This document shows positions 1 to 4,989 of a stretch of DNA of 8,211 bases, piece by piece. Numbering within the stretch: the first letter of the stretch is position 1; each line of letters begins with the position of its first letter. The notes under the pieces were generated by a model that saw only the letters and a program-made list of their open reading frames with translations, did not search any database and was not told the DNA's origin. Source of the stretch: Fidelibacterota bacterium (GTDB lineage: Bacteria; Fidelibacterota; UBA2242); contig JALOAB010000093.1 of NCBI GenBank assembly GCA_023229045.1, positions 1 through 8,211 of the forward strand, in the 5' to 3' direction. Made by a program: the position numbers and the translations under genes.

Positions 1-1100
1 TACTGGCCTGTGGAATTGCCAAGAAAATGGGAGTTAAACGCTGTCTGGCGCGCGTACACGGTGAAGAATTCAGCGCCAAGTCGGTTTTAACCGGTAAAGA
101 CCTGGGCATTGATCTGCTAATTCATCCCGAACGGACCGCCGCGGAGGCGATTATCCGGCTGGTTGAGCAATCCTCAGCCTCAAAGTTGGTGACCTTTGAG
201 GACGATCGCTTGCAGATAATTTCTTTGGATATAAAAAAAGATAGTCCGATCGCCAATCAGAGTCTGGAAGAAGTCGCCGCCCGATACTCGAGACTCTCTT
301 TTCTCTGTCTCGCCATTCGGCGTGAAGAAAAAACGATAATTCCACGCGGTAAAAATATTTATAAAAGCGGAGACGTAGCTTATTTTATCGCTAAAGCAGA
401 GGATATAGCCAAAGTGGCCGAGCTGGTTGGCTATCCAATAAACGAACAACAGCGGATCATGATTATCGGGGCCGGTCGACTCGGTAGTCGAGTGGCGGCG
501 GTTTTATCACGCGAAATGAATGTCAAATTGATTGAACAGGATCGCGATACCGCCGAAGAAGTGGCCGTCGATTTGCTCGATACATTAGTCCTGCACGGTG
601 ATGGAACCGACATTGATTTTTTAACTTCGGAAAACATCGAAGAGATGGATTGTCTCGTAGCGGTTACCGATAGCGAAAAAACCAATCTCCTTTCGGGATT
701 GCTGGCTAAGCATCTGGGCGTCAAACGCGTTATCATCCACGTCACGACCTATGAATATATTCCGATACTGGATAAAATCGGGATTGATGCCGTCGTCAGT
801 AAAAATATCGAGACGGTGAATGCCATTATGCGTTACATCCGACGCGGTAATGTCATTGCAGTTTCCTTATTCGAAGACATCAAAGCCGAAGCCATTGAAT
901 TGATTCCGCATGCGGATAGCACGATCACCAAGCATCCGATCAAAGACCTCGACTTACCGCTCGATATGATAATCGGCGCGATTATTCGCCGCTCCAAGAT
1001 CATCATTCCGAAAGGTGATACGCAGATTCAGCCTGATGATAAAGTCGTGGTTTTTCTGAAACCAAATTTGATTCAAAAAGTTGAAAAATATTTTAACTGA
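1..1100 (+). CDS. trkA: Trk system potassium uptake protein TrkA (5'-truncated by the window edge)
   Basis: This is the cytoplasmic regulatory subunit of a Trk/Ktr K+ channel; in the family it binds NAD(H) or nucleotides and gates the membrane subunit TrkH/TrkG. The frame is open from base 3, so the ATG at 27 is internal, not the start. The residues around it (LACGIAKKMGVKR) repeat in the second half as LLSGLLAKHLGVKR, showing tandem RCK halves. Counting from the ATG at 27, the tail of RCK-N1 runs to about 35, a TrkA_C domain spans about 54-125, a complete second Rossmann RCK-N2 about 143-265 (GAGRLG 148-153, acidic E170 after the second strand, HGDGT 190-194), and a final TrkA_C about 276-346. 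Family members are about 450 aa, so roughly 90 N-terminal residues lie outside the window. The stop is 5 nt before the next gene, suggesting an operon; trkH may lie upstream. Family assignment is very secure. Confidence 0.95.
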   Translation, partial: LACGIAKKMGVKRCLARVHGEEFSAKSVLTGKDLGIDLLIHPERTAAEAIIRLVEQSSASKLVTFEDDRLQIISLDIKKDSPIANQSLEEVAARYSRLSFLCLAIRREEKTIIPRGKNIYKSGDVAYFIAKAEDIAKVAELVGYPINEQQRIMIIGAGRLGSRVAAVLSREMNVKLIEQDRDTAEEVAVDLLDTLVLHGDGTDIDFLTSENIEEMDCLVAVTDSEKTNLLSGLLAKHLGVKRVIIHVTTYEYIPILDKIGIDAVVSKNIETVNAIMRYIRRGNVIAVSLFEDIKAEAIELIPHADSTITKHPIKDLDLPLDMIIGAIIRRSKIIIPKGDTQIQPDDKVVVFLKPNLIQKVEKYFN

Positions 1101-1105
1101 ATGAG

Positions 1106-1855
1106 ATGAAGCCGCCTGTCATCCTGATCATTAAAACCGGTTCGACTTACGCCGAGCTTAAAAGTGAGCAGAGTGACTTCGATGCGATGATCCGGAAGGG
1201 CGGCGGAGAATGTAATTGCACTTGGAAAGTCAAACCGGTCGCTAATGTCGAACCCGAAAGAATCCCGAATTATCAAGGGATCATCATTTCCGGCGCACAC
1301 ACGTCGCTGACACAGCACTACCCTTATTTCCGCGGGATGGAACGAGTGGTCGAACAGATAATCGAACACCGGATACACACTCTCGCAATCTGTTTCGGTC
1401 ATCAGCTGGTTCATCAAATTTTAGGCGGTTCGGTTATCGTCAATCCGCTGGGAACGGAGCTGGGAGTCGTCGAAATTATGCTTACGATTCAGGGGCTGAC
1501 TGATCCGCTTTTTAAAGGGCAGGGCGGAAGTCGAATTAAAGTCTATGCTTCACATTCAGATATTGTCATTAAACCGGCGCCGGATTTTGTGCAATTAGGC
1601 TGGAACGAAATCTCCGAATTCCAGGCGACGCGTTACGAAGATTTTCTCTATACCACCCAATTTCATCCCGAATACACCAAAAATATCATGGCTTTGTATC
1701 TGACGAAAAATCTGGAATTATTGGCAAAACAACATGTGCGCAATCCTCTGTATTTCCCGGCTACTGAAACGGTCTTGAAGAATAATAAAGCCCGGCTTAA
1801 GACCGATTTGATGATTCAAAATTTTATCAATCTAATTGCCGAAGGTCATTCTTAA
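1106..1855 (+). CDS. Class I glutamine amidotransferase-like protein (GMP synthase GATase-type, stand-alone)
   Basis: A 249-aa soluble protein with a class I (triad-type) glutamine amidotransferase fold. The nucleophile elbow reads AICFGHQ, with Cys96, and the partner residues are in QFHPEY, His187 and Glu189. An oxyanion-type segment, IIISGAHTSL (59-68), precedes them. All triad residues are present, so glutaminase or a related hydrolase activity is plausible. The domain resembles the GATase half of GMP synthase but has no ATP-pyrophosphatase domain, and no synthase partner is adjacent, so the acceptor is unknown. After HPEY there are about 59 more residues, longer than the roughly 25-30 I expect, including a charged, likely helical stretch. 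The ATG at 1106 lacks a clear Shine-Dalgarno and sits 5 nt after the trkA stop, so translational coupling is likely. The ATG at 1101 meets a stop after two codons. Alternatives include a gamma-glutamyl hydrolase-type peptidase. Fold is secure; substrate is not. Confidence 0.85.
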   Translation: MKPPVILIIKTGSTYAELKSEQSDFDAMIRKGGGECNCTWKVKPVANVEPERIPNYQGIIISGAHTSLTQHYPYFRGMERVVEQIIEHRIHTLAICFGHQLVHQILGGSVIVNPLGTELGVVEIMLTIQGLTDPLFKGQGGSRIKVYASHSDIVIKPAPDFVQLGWNEISEFQATRYEDFLYTTQFHPEYTKNIMALYLTKNLELLAKQHVRNPLYFPATETVLKNNKARLKTDLMIQNFINLIAEGHS

Positions 1856-1856
1856 A

Positions 1857-2594
1857 ATGCAACCGGTTATCGAACATCACTGGCAGGTATCGCTGAAAGA
1901 AGCCAAAGCAATTCAACTGCAACTGGCTACGAAAGTAAAGCTAAAACCTTTGGCGGTTGATATTTCCCGGATTTGTGCCGTGGATGTTTCCTACGGACGT
2001 TTCGATAAAACCGGCTACGGAGTGCTTGGCTGGTTTGAAGTAATCCGCGATCTGGCGACAAAGAAATACATTTGCCGGAATCCGCAGATTTATACGGCGA
2101 TTATTTCTATCGATTTTCCATATATACCCGGTTATTTAAGTTTCCGTGAAATCCCGGTACTCTTGCCGCTTTTTGAGAAATTACCATCTAAACCAGATTT
2201 ATTATTGGTAGATGGAGCCGGAATTGCTCATCCGCGGGGGATTGGTTTAGCCGCGCATCTCGGGGTGATTTTCGAGGTTCCGGCGATCGGATGCGCCAAG
2301 TCGCGGCTTTTTGGCAAATACGAAGATCCGGCTAATGAATGGGGTGCGGTTACAGCCTTAACGGATAACGAGAAAACGATCGGATATGTCCTGCGCTCTA
2401 AGAAGAATTCCCGACCACTTTTCATTTCTCCCGGTCATTTAATAAATCCGCAATCATCGGCAGAAATTATCCGGTCATTTTGCGGGAAATACCGCATTCC
2501 CGAACCTCTTCGGATCGTCGATCTTACTTCAAAAATTTTACGAAAAAATCCGCAACAATTTACCTTAATATCTAAAACTGTCAACAATTCATAA
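1857..2594 (+). CDS. nfi: Endonuclease V (deoxyinosine 3' endonuclease)
   Basis: Endonuclease V nicks DNA (in some members RNA) one nucleotide 3' of inosine, starting repair of deaminated adenine; it acts in the cytoplasm with Mg2+. At 245 aa it has family length. Motifs in order are AVDVSY with metal ligand Asp43, PYIPGYLSFRE (88-98) with the wedge Tyr/Pro segment and catalytic Glu98, LLLVDGAGIAHPRG with Asp119, and IGCAKSRLFG with Lys148. The tail motif SPGHLINPQSS and the RIPEPLR segment are also family-typical. The ATG at 1857 is preferred over an in-frame TTG at 1836 because GAAGG at 1841-1845 precedes it at a usable distance and family proteins start near here. It begins one base after the stop of the amidotransferase gene, strong evidence of co-translation. 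Odd point: Ala121 stands where E. coli has His and Thermotoga has Gln. Family call is very secure; activity is inferred from intact acidic residues. Confidence 0.96.
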   Translation: MQPVIEHHWQVSLKEAKAIQLQLATKVKLKPLAVDISRICAVDVSYGRFDKTGYGVLGWFEVIRDLATKKYICRNPQIYTAIISIDFPYIPGYLSFREIPVLLPLFEKLPSKPDLLLVDGAGIAHPRGIGLAAHLGVIFEVPAIGCAKSRLFGKYEDPANEWGAVTALTDNEKTIGYVLRSKKNSRPLFISPGHLINPQSSAEIIRSFCGKYRIPEPLRIVDLTSKILRKNPQQFTLISKTVNNS

Positions 2595-2611
2595 AGAAGG
2601 AGAAATAACGA

Positions 2612-3061
2612 ATGAAAAAACTGTATCGCAGTGACCAACAGAAAATCGTTGCCGGCGTATGCGGCGGTATCGCCGAATATTTTGAAATTGATCCGGTCTT
2701 GATCCGCCTGATCTGGATCGTGCTGATCGTTTTTGGCGGGACGGGGATTCTGGCTTATTTGATTGCCTGGATCGTTATCCCCACCCGGCAAATGAAAAAT
2801 GAAGAACCGGTCGTTAAAGAAGAACCGGTGGTTGAAACACCCGAGTCCAAGCCACAAGCCCAGTCGCAGAACATGCGACTTTTCTGGGGCATTGTGCTGA
2901 TTTTAATTGGGCTCCTGATTGTCGCCAATCAATTCTGGTGGCCGCTCGATTTTTTCCGATTGGTAATCAAAGGAATCTTTAAGTTTTTCATACCGGCTAT
3001 TTTGATTGTCCTGGGAATTTTCATTATTTTGCAGGGTAGTGAACGGTCGAAAGGAAAATAA
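2612..3061 (+). CDS. PspC-domain membrane protein with C-terminal membrane hairpin
   Basis: A 149-aa integral membrane protein. Residues 1-60 form a PspC domain: the basic start MKKLYRS, the KIVAGVCGGIAEYF signature (11-24), the DPVLIRLIW segment, then a membrane helix about 33-56 ending in the typical IP. A hydrophilic linker (57-87) contains an EEPVVK/EEPVVE duplication. The C-terminal part has two further hydrophobic segments (about 89-106 and 122-141), as in PspC-plus-LiaF/DUF5668-type proteins. PspC domains are tied to envelope-stress responses, as activators in enterobacteria and as sensors or toxin-antitoxin-like partners elsewhere; no pspA, pspB or pspF is visible here. A clear Shine-Dalgarno, GAAGGAG (2596-2602), lies 9 nt before the ATG. 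It starts 17 nt after the nfi stop and is likely the last gene of the cluster. The domain call is secure; its role here is unknown. Confidence 0.9.
   Translation: MKKLYRSDQQKIVAGVCGGIAEYFEIDPVLIRLIWIVLIVFGGTGILAYLIAWIVIPTRQMKNEEPVVKEEPVVETPESKPQAQSQNMRLFWGIVLILIGLLIVANQFWWPLDFFRLVIKGIFKFFIPAILIVLGIFIILQGSERSKGK
2801..2836 (+). repeat. Tandem 18-bp in-frame duplication in the PspC-protein linker
   Basis: Two adjacent 18-bp copies (2801-2818 and 2819-2836) differ at only two positions, both beginning GAAGAACCGGT. They encode EEPVVK followed by EEPVVE in the acidic, proline-containing linker between the PspC domain and the C-terminal membrane segments. This looks like a recent slippage-type duplication; copy number could vary between strains. 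Confidence 0.85.
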
Positions 3062-3101
3062 TTAAATAATTTAACCGGTCGAATACCGGCAATTATTTTA
3101 A
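3062..3101 (+). terminator. Probable terminator hairpin after the trkA-nfi-pspC cluster
   Basis: A long imperfect inverted repeat begins immediately after the PspC-gene stop. The core is CCGGT (3075-3079), loop CGAAT, ACCGG (3085-3089). It is extended by TTAAATAATT (3062-3071) against AATTATTTTAA (3091-3101), with a bulged T and a small asymmetric internal loop. The A/T-rich flanks can serve as A-tract and U-tract, so it may work in either direction. It lacks a clean T-run, so termination strength is uncertain. Confidence 0.5.
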
Positions 3102-3365
3102 TTAGTGATAGAATAGTAGCAATCAAATTAGGTTGCTTCGGATTATTTTTGGAATATGTAAGGAATTAATCGGGAAGTATAGAATCGTCAGACGCCACTG
3201 ACTTTAAAAATTTTACTGACCTTTTTTAAAATTATTATGTAATTTGTCGCCAGCTATGATCTTCGGATTAAAATTATCGCACCTAATAACAGTGCCAACA
3301 TATTGCGAGAGAAACGACTGTGGTCGATTAGTTAAAATATATCCATTAAAATTTTTGGAGGTCAA
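3062..3365. other. 304-bp A/T-rich intergenic region / gdhA leader
   Basis: No convincing gene lies here on either strand. Besides the hairpin at its left end, it holds a second hairpin, AGCAATC (3118-3124) with GGTTGCT (3131-3137), followed by a T-rich stretch to 3150. GTCAG (3187-3191) can pair with either of two CTGAC copies (3198-3202 or 3216-3220), the second followed by CTTTTTT. The 10-mer CTTCGGATTA occurs exactly at 3136-3145 and 3261-3270. A two-part stem near the gene pairs CTAAT (3283-3287) with ATTAG (3327-3331) and ACAGT (3289-3293 region) with ACTGT (3317-3321). I could not find a sigma-70 promoter with good boxes and spacing. Regulation of gdhA probably resides here, but nothing matches a named riboswitch that I recognise. 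Confidence 0.5.
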
Positions 3366-4709
3366 ATGAGTTATGTCAGTTCAGTGAGTAAAAGTCTTCA
3401 GGCGCGTTACCCGTGGGAAAAGGAGTTTTTACAAGCTACTACGGAAGTGCTCGAATCGCTGGAGGAATTTGTTGAACGTAACCCAAAATATAAGCAAGCC
3501 CGAATACTGGAACGGATCGTAGAACCCGAGCGAGTCATCTCATTTCGGGTTTGCTGGCTGGATGATAAGGGTGAAGTTCAGGTCAATCGTGGTTATCGTG
3601 TCCAGTTTAATAGCGCGATCGGTCCGTATAAAGGCGGACTGCGTTTCCATCCGTCGGTGACTCTCAGCATGCTCAAGTTTTTGGCTTTTGAGCAGACTTT
3701 TAAAAATGCACTGACCACTCTTCCGATGGGTGGCGGTAAGGGTGGCTCGGATTTCAATCCAACCGGGAAATCGGAGACCGAGATCATGCGTTTCTGCCAG
3801 AGCTTTATGACAGAACTGTATCGTCATATCGGACCGCATCTGGATGTTCCGGCCGGTGATGTCGGCGTGGGCGGCCGGGAAGTCGGTTATCTTTATGGCC
3901 AGTACAAGCGGATCGTAAACCAATTCGATGCGGCTACGCTGACTGGCAAGGGTTTGACATTCGGCGGTAGTATTCTGCGACCGGAAGCGACCGGCTATGG
4001 TGCGGTTTACTTCGTTGTCGAAATGCTTAAGACCAAGGGCGAAACCATCAAAGGGAAAACGGTGGGAATCTCCGGTTTCGGGAACGTATCATGGGGCGTC
4101 GCTAAGAAAGCGACCGAGCTCGGCGCGAAAGTCATTTCCTTATCCGGACCGGATGGTTGTGTTATCGATCCGGATGGAATTGGAACCGAAGAAAAATGGA
4201 ATTATATGCTGGAGATGCGCGCCAGCGGACGAGACGTGGTCAAAGATTACGCTGATAAGTTTGATGTGCGGTTTTATGCGAAGGCGCGTCCGTGGGACAT
4301 CATTCCGATGGATATCGCCATGCCCAGCGCCTTCCAGAATGAAGTCAGTCTTGAAAACGTCAAGAATCTGATTAAAAACGGTTGTAAGATTTTAGCCGAA
4401 GTTTCGAATATGGGATGCACTGCCGAGGCATTTAAATTAGCCAACGAAAAAATGATGTATGCACCTGGCAAAGCCGTCAATGCCGGTGGCGTGGCGGTAT
4501 CCGGTCTGGAAATGAGCCAGAATTCCGAGCGTCTGTCCTGGAGAGCGGAAGAAGTCGATGAGAAGCTGAAGTGGATTATGTCAAATATTCATGCGCAGTG
4601 TCTGGCGGCGGCCGAAGCAGTCGGTGATCCTGGCAATTATGCCAAAGGCGCTAATATCGCCGGCTTCAAGAAAGTTGCCGAAGCCATGCTGGCTCAGGGC
4701 GTCGTCTGA
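3366..4709 (+). CDS. gdhA: Glutamate dehydrogenase, hexameric family I
   Basis: The enzyme interconverts glutamate and 2-oxoglutarate plus ammonia with NAD(P)H in the cytoplasm, linking nitrogen assimilation or amino-acid fermentation to central carbon. At 447 aa it is full length. Key residues fall at the canonical numbers: Lys89 (GPYKGG), Lys113, Lys125 (PMGGGKGGSDF) and catalytic Asp165 (PAGDVGVGG). The substrate Ser is at 379 (GGVAVSG). The Rossmann loop is GISGFGNVSWG (234-244). The segment after the second strand, LSGPDG (259-264), and TEEKWNYMLEMRASGR closely match what I recall of the NAD-dependent Clostridium symbiosum enzyme, whereas E. coli has a different sequence there; cofactor choice is therefore open. 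The usual NMP before the C-terminal helix reads NMG. GGAGG (3357-3361), 4 nt before the ATG, fixes the start. It is monocistronic, with its own long leader and a strong terminator. Confidence 0.97.
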   Translation: MSYVSSVSKSLQARYPWEKEFLQATTEVLESLEEFVERNPKYKQARILERIVEPERVISFRVCWLDDKGEVQVNRGYRVQFNSAIGPYKGGLRFHPSVTLSMLKFLAFEQTFKNALTTLPMGGGKGGSDFNPTGKSETEIMRFCQSFMTELYRHIGPHLDVPAGDVGVGGREVGYLYGQYKRIVNQFDAATLTGKGLTFGGSILRPEATGYGAVYFVVEMLKTKGETIKGKTVGISGFGNVSWGVAKKATELGAKVISLSGPDGCVIDPDGIGTEEKWNYMLEMRASGRDVVKDYADKFDVRFYAKARPWDIIPMDIAMPSAFQNEVSLENVKNLIKNGCKILAEVSNMGCTAEAFKLANEKMMYAPGKAVNAGGVAVSGLEMSQNSERLSWRAEEVDEKLKWIMSNIHAQCLAAAEAVGDPGNYAKGANIAGFKKVAEAMLAQGVV

Positions 4710-4730
4710 TTTTTTAATTAATATCAATGT

Positions 4731-4761
4731 AAAGGGCTGTTACATGACAGCCCTTTTTTTT
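4731..4761 (+). terminator. Intrinsic terminator of gdhA
   Basis: A perfect 10-bp stem, AAAGGGCTGT (4731-4740) with ACAGCCCTTT (4747-4756), closes a six-base loop TACATG and runs into a continuous T-run (4754-4761). It lies 21 nt after the gdhA stop. This is a textbook Rho-independent terminator. Confidence 0.95.
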
Positions 4762-4861
4762 GACAGTACATACTCTTTGATGCTAAAGGTCGGAAAATTC
4801 GAATTTATTTTGCCAACCTTGAGTTTATTAAATTTTCCTGCGGTTTTTTATTAAGAATACT

Positions 4862-4890
4862 TTGAGAATTAGACGCAGGAGCTTTATATT
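4862..4890 (+). promoter_or_regulatory. Sigma-70-like promoter for hppA
   Basis: The -35 box TTGAGA (4862-4867) and -10 box TATATT (4885-4890) each match consensus at five of six positions and are separated by exactly 17 bp. Transcription would start near 4897, giving a leader of about 90 nt. The right arm of an inverted repeat, CGCAGGA (4874-4880), lies in the spacer, its partner TCCTGCG at 4836-4842. It sits downstream of the gdhA terminator, consistent with an independent hppA transcript. Confidence 0.65.
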
Positions 4891-4923
4891 CCGGGTTAAT
4901 TTTTATGGTGATGGTTAAATGAT

Positions 4924-4946
4924 AAGAGAGAATCAAATTCTTTTTT
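4924..4946 (+). other. Weak hairpin in the hppA 5' leader
   Basis: AAGAGAGAAT (4924-4933) can pair with ATTCTTTTTT (4937-4946) across a CAA loop, using two G-U pairs. The stem is A/U-rich and probably only marginally stable. It lies between the predicted transcription start and the Shine-Dalgarno AAAGGAGG (4973-4980). It may be incidental. Confidence 0.3.
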
Positions 4947-4989
4947 AATGTCGACCGAATTAGAATTTCTTTAAAGGAGGTATTGCAGT

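Noticed and set aside
27..29. ATG at 27 as the real start of trkA
   Set aside because: The frame is open upstream and encodes conserved RCK residues (LACGIAKK), so the gene begins outside the window.
431..745. Reverse-strand open frame of about 100 codons inside trkA
   Set aside because: It lies antisense to a well-conserved Rossmann domain, has no recognisable motif, and its composition is that of a shadow frame.
1836..1856. TTG start for endonuclease V, seven codons upstream and overlapping the GATase gene
   Set aside because: No Shine-Dalgarno precedes it, while the ATG at 1857 has GAAGG upstream and gives the expected family N-terminus.
3303..3338. Possible gdhA promoter TTGCGA ... TAAAAT
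   Set aside because: The spacing is 24 bp, too long for sigma-70, and no better pair of boxes was found.
3062..3365. Known riboswitch or T-box in the gdhA leader
   Set aside because: I recognise no conserved core of a named class (glutamine, glycine, T-box); only short generic stems are visible.
3540..3923. Reverse-strand 127-codon frame inside gdhA
   Set aside because: Antisense to the catalytic domain of gdhA, no family resemblance and no ribosome binding site evident.
4591..4854. Forward 87-codon frame running from gdhA across its terminator
   Set aside because: It starts inside gdhA in another frame and crosses the strong intrinsic terminator; the sequence is not protein-like.
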